Assembly: GCF_015291625.1 (NCBI RefSeq)
Contig: NZ_CP030047.1
Span: forward strand, 5,332,001-5,396,000
Length of the DNA stretch: 64,000 nt
DNA from: Bradyrhizobium sp. CCBAU 53421
GTDB taxonomy: Bacteria; Pseudomonadota; Alphaproteobacteria; Rhizobiales; Xanthobacteraceae
Direction of reading: 5' to 3'
Made by a program: the position numbers and the translations under genes. Shown piece by piece: positions 16,006 through 25,265 of this stretch; the first letter of the stretch is position 1, and every line of letters starts with the position of its first letter. The notes beneath the pieces were generated by a model, which did no database searches, had not been told where the DNA came from, and worked only from the letters and a program-made list of their open reading frames with translations.

Positions 16006-18069
16006 ATGGCGAAGCGTGGCCTGCACAAGCTCAATGGCGAGTTCGCGCAGCGCACGATCGCTTCGATCCGCGAGAAGCTGCAACGCGGCGAGACCGTTTA
16101 CGTCGCAGGCCTCGCCTGCCCCGGCACGCACAACACCGGCGTCGCGCTGGTCGAGATCACCCAGAAGGACGGGCCGCGCCTGATCGTCAACAACGAGGAA
16201 GAGCGCTTCTCCGGCAACAAGCACACCAACGAGTTCCCGCGACACGCGCTCGACGACATGCGCAAGGTGTTGCAACGGATGGGCCGCGACATCGGCGACA
16301 TCGCCGCCTTCGTCACGACATGGGACTATCCGGCACTGCTGGCGATGCTGATCCGCACCTCACTGGAGGAAGCACCGGCGAGCCTCAAACTGCTGCGCGC
16401 CCCGATCGCACCCGCGATCAATCTGCGGCAGCTGGATCAGGTGCGACGGCTGTCGCGCAGGCTCGGCAGGATGTACGGGCTCGGCGAGCAGCTGCCGCTG
16501 ATCTGCATGCCGCATCACGACAATCACGCCTGGTACTCGTTCACCGCCTCGCCGTTCGCCGACGTGCGCGAGCGTGTCGCAATCGCGGTGCTCGACGGCA
16601 CCGGCGACGTCGGCTCGATCTCGCTCTATGTCGTCGAGAACGGCGAGATGAAGCAGCTCTACTGCAACGAGAGCCTGTTCGATTCGCTCGGCGCCTTCTA
16701 CACGGTGATCTCGTCGAGCCAGGGCGGCTGGACCTGGCTGTCCAGCGAGGGCCGCTACATGGGCGCCGCGGCGTGGGGCGACATGAACCGCGCCACCAAC
16801 CCGTATTATTCGCGCCTGAAAGCCGTTTTGCAGCTCGGGCCCAACGGCAGCGTGCAGCTCAATCGCGCGATGGCCAATTGGTATGCCGATCCCGCCGACA
16901 ATCCCTACCATCAACCGCTGATCGATATCCTCGGCCCGCCGCTCCGGCCCGACCAGCTGTGGAATCCCGACGCCGTGTTGCGCGTCGAGGACATCCATCA
17001 CAGCCCCGGCACCAAGGACCGCGTCGACAAGGCCGCCGCGACGCAACTGGTGTTCGAGGACGCGATGATCCATGTCATCGATCATCTCCTGCGCATCACC
17101 GGCACCGACCGCCTGGTGCTGACCGGCGGCGTGGCGCTGAACGCGCTCGGCAACATGCGGCTGCTCGAACATTTCGACGAAGCCTGGTTCGAACGCGTGC
17201 AGCAGCGCAAGACGCTGCTGCATATGTGGGTGCCGCCGGTGCCCGGCGATCCCGGCGTGCCGATCGGCGCGGCGTGGCTGTTCGCGCATATGGCGGGCGC
17301 CGCGCGCGGTGCGCCGCTGTCGCACGCATTCTATTGCGGCCTGCCGCCCGCGAATGCCGACATCACCGCGGCGCTGCGTGCCGATGACATTGCCTCGACC
17401 GCGATCGGCAATGTCTCAACGCCGGACGGGCGCGATGCGATCGCCGATCTGATGGCCAGCATGGTGGCGCAAGGCGGCGTGATCGCGATCTATCAGGGCG
17501 CGGCCGAGACTGGCCCGCGTGCGCTTGGCCATCGCTCGATCCTCGCCAATCCCTGCGATCCCGAAGTGCGCGAGCGGCTCAACGAGCGCGTCAAATATCG
17601 CGAGGCGATCCGGCCGCTGGCGCCGATGGCGACGCTGCAGGCCGCGCGCGACTATTTCGAGCTGGAGGACGGCGCCTCGGACGCCGACTACAACGCGTAC
17701 AACTACATGGTGCTCACGGCGCATTCGAAGCCGGAAGCGCGCGCGAAAATTCCCGCCGTGGTGCACGCCGACGGCACCGGCCGCATCCAGATCGTGCGCG
17801 ACGCCGACGATCCCCTCACCTACGCCTATCTGAAGGCGCTCGGCCGCCATATCGGCGTCGAGATGTCGGTCAACACGTCGTTCAATGTCGCAGGTCCGAT
17901 CGCACAGACGCCGGTGCAGGCGATGGACACGCTGCGCCGCTCCAAGGGGCTCGATGCCGTGGTGCTGGTTGCCGACGACGGAGCGACCTATGCCGCCTGG
18001 CACGGCGGCGAGCGCGACAGCGGCCGCTTCACCGGCTGGTATGCGGCGTGGAAGCAGGCGCGCGGCTGA
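16006..18069 (+). CDS. NodU/CmcH-family O-carbamoyltransferase
   Basis: Predicted to transfer the carbamoyl group of carbamoyl phosphate to a hydroxyl, often on a sugar; 687 residues from ATG 16006. The N-terminal ASKHA/Kae1-like domain shows HHDNHAWYSF and VLDGTGDVGS and later GGVALNALGN. The C-terminal domain has GAAETGPRALGHRSILANP and the VNTSFNV motif of carbamoyltransferases. A TTG at 15916 would add 30 residues and has a weak GAGGCG upstream, so the start is uncertain. The 3' end overlaps the convergent EamA gene by 41 bases. It stands alone, but the polysaccharide operon ends only 1.7 kb upstream, so its acceptor might be that glycan (inference). Confidence 0.9.
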   Translation: MAKRGLHKLNGEFAQRTIASIREKLQRGETVYVAGLACPGTHNTGVALVEITQKDGPRLIVNNEEERFSGNKHTNEFPRHALDDMRKVLQRMGRDIGDIAAFVTTWDYPALLAMLIRTSLEEAPASLKLLRAPIAPAINLRQLDQVRRLSRRLGRMYGLGEQLPLICMPHHDNHAWYSFTASPFADVRERVAIAVLDGTGDVGSISLYVVENGEMKQLYCNESLFDSLGAFYTVISSSQGGWTWLSSEGRYMGAAAWGDMNRATNPYYSRLKAVLQLGPNGSVQLNRAMANWYADPADNPYHQPLIDILGPPLRPDQLWNPDAVLRVEDIHHSPGTKDRVDKAAATQLVFEDAMIHVIDHLLRITGTDRLVLTGGVALNALGNMRLLEHFDEAWFERVQQRKTLLHMWVPPVPGDPGVPIGAAWLFAHMAGAARGAPLSHAFYCGLPPANADITAALRADDIASTAIGNVSTPDGRDAIADLMASMVAQGGVIAIYQGAAETGPRALGHRSILANPCDPEVRERLNERVKYREAIRPLAPMATLQAARDYFELEDGASDADYNAYNYMVLTAHSKPEARAKIPAVVHADGTGRIQIVRDADDPLTYAYLKALGRHIGVEMSVNTSFNVAGPIAQTPVQAMDTLRRSKGLDAVVLVADDGATYAAWHGGERDSGRFTGWYAAWKQARG

Positions 18070-18973
18070 ACCAGGTTAGCACGCGCCCGTCGATCAAGAG
18101 CAGCGCGCTCGCGATCACGAGCGCGCCGATCACCTCGCGCGGCGCGATCGGCTCGCCGAGCACGAGATATCCGAGCAGCATTGCAGTGACCGGAATCAGC
18201 AGCGTCACCAGCATCACATTGGTCGCGCCGGAGCGCTGCAGGATCTGGAAGAACACGATATAGGCCAGCGCCGTTGACAGCGCCGCGAGCCCGAGCACGG
18301 CGAGCCATGTCGTTGCGTGCGGCATCGCGAGCTGCCAGGGCCGCTCGACCAGGGCGGTGATCGGCGCCATCATCGCGGCCGACGTGATCATCTGGAACGT
18401 CGCCGTGCCCAAGGGCGGCACGCGCTGCGGCAGCCGCCGCCCGACCAGCGCCGCGAGGCCGTAGCTGAAGGCGCCCGCGAGGCACAGCAGGATGCCGATG
18501 CCCTGCCGGCTCTCGAAGCCGAGCGCGTCGCCATGCAGGATCGTGACCCCGATCAGTCCGACCACCACGCCCGCCACGCGCCGCGCTTGCAGCCGCTCCT
18601 CGCCGGCCGCGGCCATCACGATCACCGCAAACAGCGGCGTCGTCGCGTTGAGGATCGAGGCCAGCCCGCTCGGAATGTAGGTCTGCCCGAATACGATCAG
18701 CGAGAACGGCAGCACGTTGTTGAACAGCCCCATTGCGAAGAACGGCGCCCAGCCGGATACGCCGCGCGGGAATTCAATCTTCCGGGACCGCAGCAGCGGC
18801 AGCAGGATGATCGTGCCGAGCACGACACGCAGCAGCACCAGCGTCAGTGGCGGCAATTCGCGCAGGATCACGCCGTTGAAGAAGAACGAGCCGCCCCAGA
18901 GCACCGACAGCAGACCGAGCAGCCCCCAGTCGCGGCTATCAATGCGGTTGTCGGCGGAAGGCATGTCGGGCAC
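18029..18973 (-). CDS. EamA/DMT-superfamily transporter
   Basis: A 314-residue inner-membrane protein with ten predicted helices in two EamA repeats (about 18-150 and 160-295). The opening LGLLSVLWGGSFFFNGVIL and the end-of-repeat PLFAVIVMAAAGE and VTAMLLGYLVLGEP are typical of drug/metabolite transporters. Substrate is unknown; relatives export amino acids or metabolites. The last 41 bases overlap the convergent carbamoyltransferase gene on the opposite strand. Confidence 0.9.
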   Translation of the reverse strand: MPDMPSADNRIDSRDWGLLGLLSVLWGGSFFFNGVILRELPPLTLVLLRVVLGTIILLPLLRSRKIEFPRGVSGWAPFFAMGLFNNVLPFSLIVFGQTYIPSGLASILNATTPLFAVIVMAAAGEERLQARRVAGVVVGLIGVTILHGDALGFESRQGIGILLCLAGAFSYGLAALVGRRLPQRVPPLGTATFQMITSAAMMAPITALVERPWQLAMPHATTWLAVLGLAALSTALAYIVFFQILQRSGATNVMLVTLLIPVTAMLLGYLVLGEPIAPREVIGALVIASALLLIDGRVLTWFSRAPASTPHTSR

Positions 18974-19047
18974 TCACCTGCAGTCGGAAGGTGACTAGCG
19001 CAGGCTTGCGAATATTCCCACCCGTTTTCCGTGAATGGTGGCCCTGC

Positions 19048-19917
19048 CTATTTCGGCCGCGACACGATCTCGATCATCTGGCCTTCGTCACCATCGGGCG
19101 CGTGAGCCTTCGCCTTGTCGTAGGCGGTGAGCGCGGCGCGGCTCACGGGCACGCCGGGCAGCAGCGTCTCGGCGAGGCGCACGGCATAGTCCGCATCCTT
19201 GTGGCGCAGTGCTGCCGTGAACGACGCGCCGGAGAAGTTGCGGTCGATCATTCGCCTCGAGTGGCGTATCACCTGCGGACTTGCGACTGCGCCGGTGGCG
19301 AGCGCCTCGGCGACCAATTGCATGTCGAGGCCGGCCTGCTCGGCGATCGCGACGCCCTCGGCGAGGCCCGCGATCTGCACCGCGCCGATCAGATTGTTGA
19401 TCAGCTTGAACACGGTGCCGGTGCCGACCGCGCCGAAATGGCGGATCGTGCTGCCGATCGGTGCGAGGAACGGTTGCGCCCGTTCGAGATCGGCCGGATC
19501 AGCCCCCACCAGCAACGTCAGCTTGCCGCTAGCCGCCGCCTCCGGCAGCCCGGTGACGGGACAATCGATGTAGATCAGGCTGCGGCTCTGCAGCTCGCGC
19601 GCCATGTCGAGCGTGTGCTGATACGAGACCGTGGAGCATTCGATCGCGAGCGTGCCGGCCTTCATGGTGGCGGCGGCGCCATCCTTGGTCAGCCAGACCG
19701 CGCGCGAAGCCTCATCGTCGGCGACCATGGTCACGACGGCATCTGCATCGATCGCGGCATCCTCGGGCGAAGTCGCCCACAGTGCGCCGCGCGCGATCAG
19801 GTCCTCGGCCTTGGTCTTGCTCCGGTTCCACACAGCGACCGTGAAGCCGGCATCGAGGTAACGGCCGGCCATGCCGTGGCCCATGCGTCCCAATCCGATG
19901 AAAGCGACGCGCGGCAT
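19048..19917 (-). CDS. 3-hydroxyisobutyrate dehydrogenase-family NAD(P) oxidoreductase
   Basis: A 289-residue beta-hydroxyacid dehydrogenase. The Rossmann motif is GLGRMGHGMA near residues 7-16, followed by WNRSKTKAE, where Arg-Ser at the end of strand 2 suggests NADP(H). The substrate loop DCPVTGLPEAAASGKL and the catalytic-Lys segment KLINNLIGA are present. Substrates of this family include 3-hydroxyisobutyrate, tartronate semialdehyde, glyoxylate and succinic semialdehyde, and the exact one cannot be read here. It begins 3 bases after the prfB stop, so it is probably co-transcribed with prfB. Confidence 0.92.
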   Translation of the reverse strand: MPRVAFIGLGRMGHGMAGRYLDAGFTVAVWNRSKTKAEDLIARGALWATSPEDAAIDADAVVTMVADDEASRAVWLTKDGAAATMKAGTLAIECSTVSYQHTLDMARELQSRSLIYIDCPVTGLPEAAASGKLTLLVGADPADLERAQPFLAPIGSTIRHFGAVGTGTVFKLINNLIGAVQIAGLAEGVAIAEQAGLDMQLVAEALATGAVASPQVIRHSRRMIDRNFSGASFTAALRHKDADYAVRLAETLLPGVPVSRAALTAYDKAKAHAPDGDEGQMIEIVSRPK

Positions 19918-19920
19918 GGG

Positions 19921-21052
19921 CTAATCCACATCCTCGACGGAGCCGGGCCCGGTGCCGAAGGCACGCTGCGCCAGGGTCGCCGCCATGAATTCATCGAGGT
20001 CGCCATCGAGCACCCCCGACGTGTCGGAGGTCTGCACACCGGTGCGCAAATCCTTCACCATCTGATAGGGCTGCAAGACGTAGGAGCGGATCTGGTGACC
20101 CCAGCCGATATCGGTCTTGGCGGCCTGATCAGCAGCGGCCTGCTCCTCGCGCTTCTTCAGCTCGATCTCGTAAAGCCGCGCGCGCAGCATGTCCCAGGCC
20201 TGCGCCCGGTTCTTGTGCTGGGAGCGGCCGGCCTGGCAGACCACCGCGATGCCGGTCGGGATGTGCGTCAGGCGCACCGCCGACTCGGTCTTGTTGACGT
20301 GCTGACCACCGGCACCGCCCGACCGCATCGTGTCGGTGCGAACGTCGGATTCCTTGATCTCGATCTTGATGCTGTCGTCGATCACGGGGAAAATCTGCAC
20401 CGACGAGAACGACGTATGCCGCCGCGCATTCGAGTCGAACGGCGATATCCGGACCAGGCGATGCACGCCGGCCTCGGTCTTCAGCCAGCCATAGGCATTG
20501 TGGCCGGAGATCTGGATGGTGGCGGATTTGATGCCGGCCTCTTCGCCCTGGGACTCTTCGAGGAACTCGATCTTGAAGCCGTGCTTCTCTGCCCAACGCG
20601 TGTACATGCGCAGCAGCATCTGCGCCCAGTCCTGGCTCTCGGTGCCGCCGGCGCCGGCATGGACCTCGAGATAAGAGTCGAACTTGTCGGCCTCGCCCGA
20701 GAGCAGCGCCTCGAGCTCGCGCCGGGCGACCTCCTTCTTGAGGTCCTTGAGCGCCTTCTCGGCCTCGGCAACCACGCCCGCGTCGTTCTCGGCCTCGCCG
20801 AGCTCGATCATGCCGACCTGGTCCTCGAGCTCGCGCTCGACCTTGCCGATGCCCGAGAGCGAGTCCTCCAATGAGGTGCGCTCCTGCATCAGGCGCTGGG
20901 CCTTCTGCGGGTCGTTCCAGAGATTGGAATCTTCTGCGAGCTTGTTCAGCTCAGCGAGGCGTGCCGTCGACTGTTCGACGTCAAAGATGCCTCCTCAGCA
21001 GCCCGACTGACTGCTTGATCTCTTCAACAAGGCGTTCGATTTCCGCGCGCAT
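19921..21052 (-). CDS. prfB: Peptide chain release factor 2, expressed by programmed +1 frameshift
   Basis: RF2 recognises UAA and UGA and releases the finished peptide. The gene has two frames. ATG 21052 opens 23 codons ending CTT followed by an in-frame TGA (20983-20981). A +1 shift then continues at GAC 20982 for 353 codons to 19921, giving 376 residues, the usual RF2 length. The codon-recognition motif SPF (in [11 protein letters not shown]) and the catalytic GGQ (in [10 protein letters not shown]) are present. Low RF2 slows reading of the TGA and raises frameshifting, which is the known autoregulation. The gene lies between mrcA and an oxidoreductase on the same strand. Confidence 0.96.
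20980..20995 (-). promoter_or_regulatory. prfB: prfB programmed +1 frameshift site
   Basis: Read on the minus strand: an internal Shine-Dalgarno AGGAGG (20995-20990), a three-base spacer CAT, the slippery CTT (20986-20984), then TGA-C. This matches the E. coli arrangement AGGGGG-TAT-CTT-TGA-C. Both flanking frames encode good RF2 sequence. Confidence 0.95.
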
Positions 21053-21158
21053 GGTCTTTCAGGTGTTGGCAAAAAAGGTTCCGGGGGATGTAGCGACCGG
21101 CGCGGCAAAGCGCAATCGGCTTGGTCGCACTATCCCGGCGATTTGGCCGGATAGGCGG

Positions 21159-23660
21159 CTAGTAAAGCCCCCCGGTTCCCGGCCGCATGAAGAAGCCGCC
21201 ATCCGGCTGGGCCCCATTCTGTGACGGCTGCGGGCCGGGCGCAGGGCCGCGCCCATCGGCATCGGCAACGCCGATGACCGAATAGTTCTCCGGCGGCGCG
21301 GTGCCCGGCTTGAAGGCTTCGAGGATGGTGTTGCCGCCGTCGCCGGGGCCGGCACGCATACCGGTCTTGGCATCGACCCGGATCAGCTTGATGCCGGCCG
21401 GAACCTTGAACGGGGTCGGCGGCTTGTCGGCGAGCGCAAGCTTGAGGAAGTCGCGGGCGATCGGCGCCGCCACATGACCGCCGGTGGCGGTGCGGCCGAG
21501 ATTGCGCGGCTTGTCGTAGCCCATGTAGACGCCAACAGCGAGATCCGGCGAGAAGCCGACGAACCAGACGTCCTTCTCGTCATTGGTGGTGCCGGTCTTG
21601 CCGGCGATCGGCTTGCCGACCTCCTTTACGACGGTGGCGGTGCCGCGCTGGACCACGCCTTCCATCATCTCGGTGATCTGATAGGCCGTCATCGGATCGA
21701 GCACCTGCTCGCGGCGATCGACGAGCTGCGGCTCCGGCTGGCTCTTCCAGCCCCCGGGCGCGTCGCAGCCGCGGCATTCGCGGCTGTCGTGCTTGAAGAT
21801 GGTATGGCCGTAGCGATCCTGGATGCGATCAATCAGCGTCGGCTTCACGCGACGGCCGCCATTGGCGAACATCGAATACGCCGTGACCATGCGCATGACG
21901 GTCGTTTCGCCCGCACCCAGCGCATACGATAGATAGTTCGGCAATTCGTCATAGACGCCGAAGCGTTTTGCATACTCGCCGACCAAGGGCATGCCGATGT
22001 CCTGCGCGAGCCGCACGGTGACGGTGTTGAGCGAGCGCTGCAGCGCGTTGCGCAGCGTGGTCGGGCCGTAATACTTGCCGGACGAATAGTTCTCCGGACG
22101 CCACACGCCGGCGCCCTGCCCTTGATCGATCTCGATTGGCGCGTCGATCACCGTGGTCGACGGCGTATAGCCGTTGTCCAGCGCCGACGAGTACACGATC
22201 GGCTTGAACGACGAGCCGGGCTGCCGGTAGGCCTGCGTCGCGCGGTTGAACTGGCTCTGGTCGAACGAGAAGCCGCCGACCATTGCGAGCACGCGGCCGG
22301 TCCACGGATCCATCGCCACCATGGCGCCGGACACTTCAGGCAATTGCCGCAGGCGGTACTGGCCCTCGACCGCCGTGCCCTCCTTGGTCACCAGCGGGTC
22401 GGCATAGATCACATCGCCCGGCTGCAGCACCTGCGAGACCGCCGTCGGCGCCTTGCCCTTGCTCTTGGCCCAGCGCACGCCGTCGATCGTTATGATGCCG
22501 GTCTGCCGTTCCTTGCTGACCGCGCCACCGAGCTCGCGGCCGGGCTGGAAGCCGATTCGCGCCGACTGATCGCTGGTCTCCAGCACCACCGCCATCCGCC
22601 ATGGCGAAATGTCGGAGAGCGATTTGACGTCGGCTAGCTTGACGCCCCAATCGCCTGAAACGTCGAGCTTATGAACCGGCCCACGCCAGCCCTGCGCCTC
22701 GTCATAGTTCACGAGACCCGCGACCATGGTCTTGCGCGCCATCACCTGGATCTTGGGATCCAGCGTGGTGCGGACCGACAGGCCGCCCTCGTAGAGTTTC
22801 TTTTCGCCGTAGCGCTCGAAGATGTCGCGGCGGACTTCCTCGGCGAAATACTCGCCGGCGAAGATGTGCGCGCCATTGCTGCGGTTGGTGACGATCAACG
22901 GATCCTTGCGCGCCTTGTCGGCGTCGGCCTGCTTGATCCAGCCGTTCTCCAGCAGGCGGTCGATCACGTAGTTGCGGCGCTCGATCGCGCGGTCACGGTT
23001 GCGCACCGGATGCAGCGCGGCCGGCGCCTTCGGCAGCGAGGCGAGATAGGACGCTTCCGCGATCGTCAGTTCGTTGACCGACTTGTCGAAGTAGACCAGC
23101 GACGCCGCCGCGACACCGTAGGCGCCAAGCCCGAGATAGATTTCGTTCAAATAGAGCTCGAGGATGCGGTCCTTGGAATAGGCGCGCTCGATGCGCATCG
23201 CCAGCAAGGCTTCCTTGATCTTGCGGCTGAACGAGACCTCGTTGGTCAGCAGGAAGTTCTTGGCGACCTGCTGGGTGATGGTCGAGGCACCCTGCGGGCG
23301 GCGGTTGGAGCCGTAATTCTGCGCGTAGAGGATCGCGGCGCGCGCCATGCCCTGATAGTCGATGCCGCCGTGCTCGTAGAAGTTCTTGTCTTCGGCAGCG
23401 AGGAACGCGTTGATCACGAGCTTCGGCACCGCCTGGATCGGCAGATAGAGCCGGCGCTCCTTGGAATATTCGCCGAGCAGCGCGCCGTCGGCGGCGTGCA
23501 CGCGGGTCATCACCGGCGGCTCGTAGTCCTGGAGCTGCGAGTAGTCGGGCAGATCCTTGGAGAAATGCCAGATGGCGCCGGCAACGGCGGCAACACCGAC
23601 CAGGAACACGACGGTTCCGGCGGCGAACAAGAAACCCATGAACCGCACGAGCAGGCGCAT
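21159..23660 (-). CDS. mrcA: Penicillin-binding protein 1A, bifunctional glycosyltransferase/transpeptidase
   Basis: An 833-residue class A PBP that polymerises lipid II and crosslinks peptidoglycan. One N-terminal anchor helix (about 8-32) is followed by the GT51 domain with the catalytic Glu in AAEDKNFYEHGG and motif RPQGASTITQQVAKN. An OB-like insert follows, then the transpeptidase domain with the nucleophile in PGSSFKP, then RSLNT and KTGTTNDEKD. The C-terminal roughly 45 residues are Gly/Pro-rich. Start ATG 23660. It sits between the amidase and prfB on one strand, an order I know from other alphaproteobacteria. A 279-base gap upstream probably holds its own promoter. Confidence 0.95.
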   Translation of the reverse strand: MRLLVRFMGFLFAAGTVVFLVGVAAVAGAIWHFSKDLPDYSQLQDYEPPVMTRVHAADGALLGEYSKERRLYLPIQAVPKLVINAFLAAEDKNFYEHGGIDYQGMARAAILYAQNYGSNRRPQGASTITQQVAKNFLLTNEVSFSRKIKEALLAMRIERAYSKDRILELYLNEIYLGLGAYGVAAASLVYFDKSVNELTIAEASYLASLPKAPAALHPVRNRDRAIERRNYVIDRLLENGWIKQADADKARKDPLIVTNRSNGAHIFAGEYFAEEVRRDIFERYGEKKLYEGGLSVRTTLDPKIQVMARKTMVAGLVNYDEAQGWRGPVHKLDVSGDWGVKLADVKSLSDISPWRMAVVLETSDQSARIGFQPGRELGGAVSKERQTGIITIDGVRWAKSKGKAPTAVSQVLQPGDVIYADPLVTKEGTAVEGQYRLRQLPEVSGAMVAMDPWTGRVLAMVGGFSFDQSQFNRATQAYRQPGSSFKPIVYSSALDNGYTPSTTVIDAPIEIDQGQGAGVWRPENYSSGKYYGPTTLRNALQRSLNTVTVRLAQDIGMPLVGEYAKRFGVYDELPNYLSYALGAGETTVMRMVTAYSMFANGGRRVKPTLIDRIQDRYGHTIFKHDSRECRGCDAPGGWKSQPEPQLVDRREQVLDPMTAYQITEMMEGVVQRGTATVVKEVGKPIAGKTGTTNDEKDVWFVGFSPDLAVGVYMGYDKPRNLGRTATGGHVAAPIARDFLKLALADKPPTPFKVPAGIKLIRVDAKTGMRAGPGDGGNTILEAFKPGTAPPENYSVIGVADADGRGPAPGPQPSQNGAQPDGGFFMRPGTGGLY

Positions 23661-23939
23661 TATCGACGTTCCGTTCCTACCCTCCGGCGCTCAGTCGTCA
23701 GAAGCGCCTGTCCAAAAGTGCGAAGCTCACACAACAGAGGCTCATACAACGAGGCCTTTGCATCGAGGCCTTCACTTTCAAAGCCTTGGCCCAGCGAGCC
23801 GCCTTGCGCACACGAATATACAAGAGCCGCCGGACAATATGGTCGATTCTGCGGACCTACGGTGCCTTGTCTATAGCGTCGCCGCTGTGGCCAAACTAGG
23901 GCTTCCGGGCAACGGCCCAGGCTTTTCAGGCGGCCAATT

Positions 23940-25265
23940 TCACTTTGCCGGTCCGGCGGTTGCCAGCCGTTTGGCGAAGAACGTGTCGATCGCCTGGACC
24001 ATCGATCCGACGGCCTTGTTCCGCCAGTTCTCGGAAACCAGATGTTCGAGGTCGCCTTTGTTGGAGACGTAGCCGATCTCGACCAGCACGGACGGCACGT
24101 CGGGCGCCTTCAGCACCCGGAAGCCGGCCGATTTGAGCGGATGCTTGTGCATCCGCACCGTGCTCTTCATCTCGTCCATCAAGAGACGGGCGAAGCGGTT
24201 GGAGAAGGTCTTGGTCTCGCGCTGCGCGAGGTCGATCAGGATGTCGGCGACCTCGGTCGGCTCGTCGGTCAGGTTCACGCCAGCGATCGCGTCGGCCTTG
24301 TTTTCCGCTTCCGCCAGCCGCTCGGCCTCGGCGTCGGAAGCCTTGTCCGACACGGTGTAGATCGTGGCGCCCTGGGCGTCGCCTTCGCGACGCGGCAAGG
24401 CATCGGCGTGGATCGAGACGAACAGCGCCGCAGATTGCGAGCGCGCGATCTTCACCCGGTCGTTGAGCGGGATAAAGGTGTCGTCGGACCGGGTCATGAC
24501 CACACGGTATTTGCCCGACTTCTCGATCCGGTCGCGCAAAGCAAGGCCAAAGCCCAGCACCAGGTTCTTCTCGGTCTGGTCGCCGGACTGGGTGCCGTTG
24601 TCGATACCGCCATGGCCGGGATCGATCACGATCAGCGGGCGCGGGTCAGAGGCCGCAACCGGCGGCAGCGCCGCCGTGGTGACGGCTGGAATGGTCGCCG
24701 TGGTGGAATCGGAAATCGCCGGCTTCAATTCCGGCCGGCTCTCCGGCGCCAGCGACTGCACGAAGCTGGTGCGATCGACCTGCTCGAAGTCGAGCACCAG
24801 CCGAGGTGGCTGGTCATTAGCGGCATCGAGCACATAGGAATTGGCGATCTTCACCGGGCCGGTCATGTCGAACACGATCCGGGAGCCGCCGGGCATCACG
24901 AGGCCGTAGCGGAACGCCTTAACCAATCCCCGCGCCGCCGAGCCGGTGCCGGCAGCGAGCTGGAAATTGACCTGCGGGATATCGACCACGACGCGGTACG
25001 GGGCGGCCAGCGGAAAGGCGCGAAACTCGATCTTGCGGTCGAGATCGAGGATGAATCGGGTCTGCTTGTCGTCGCCGGCGAGCCTGGCGCCTGATGCGAC
25101 CGGGAAATTCTGGGCGCTGGCGGTGGAGGCGCTTGTGGCCGGAACTGGCTGGCCGTCCTGTGGTCCTTCAGCCGCGCTCGGGGCGCTGGCCACGGCAAGC
25201 GCCAATGCTGCAGCGCACAACAGCCCGCATCCCAGGAAAACAAGGTGTTTTGCGCGGTTCTCCAC
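23940..25265 (-). CDS. amiC: N-acetylmuramoyl-L-alanine amidase with AMIN domain
   Basis: A 441-residue exported cell-wall amidase that cleaves stem peptides from glycan during division. The signal sequence covers residues 1-32. The AMIN domain (about 60-165, with FILDLDRKIEF and YRVVVDIP) would direct it to septal peptidoglycan. After a Thr/Pro linker the Amidase_3 domain (about 208-435) has zinc ligands in DPGHGG, TEKN and SIHAD and the catalytic Glu in VEIGYVSN. The inhibitory helix region is about 290-335. Start is GTG 25265 with GGGAGG somewhat far upstream, so the exact start is moderately sure. Divergent from rne. Confidence 0.93.
   Translation of the reverse strand: MENRAKHLVFLGCGLLCAAALALAVASAPSAAEGPQDGQPVPATSASTASAQNFPVASGARLAGDDKQTRFILDLDRKIEFRAFPLAAPYRVVVDIPQVNFQLAAGTGSAARGLVKAFRYGLVMPGGSRIVFDMTGPVKIANSYVLDAANDQPPRLVLDFEQVDRTSFVQSLAPESRPELKPAISDSTTATIPAVTTAALPPVAASDPRPLIVIDPGHGGIDNGTQSGDQTEKNLVLGFGLALRDRIEKSGKYRVVMTRSDDTFIPLNDRVKIARSQSAALFVSIHADALPRREGDAQGATIYTVSDKASDAEAERLAEAENKADAIAGVNLTDEPTEVADILIDLAQRETKTFSNRFARLLMDEMKSTVRMHKHPLKSAGFRVLKAPDVPSVLVEIGYVSNKGDLEHLVSENWRNKAVGSMVQAIDTFFAKRLATAGPAK

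Noticed and set aside
20889..20891. ATG at 20889 as the start of prfB
   Set aside because: The upstream frame encodes conserved RF2 N-terminal sequence reached by the classic frameshift site; starting here would lose it.
23661..23939. Possible terminator or gene between amidase and mrcA
   Set aside because: GC-rich stems exist but none is followed by a T-run on the minus strand, and short frames look non-coding.
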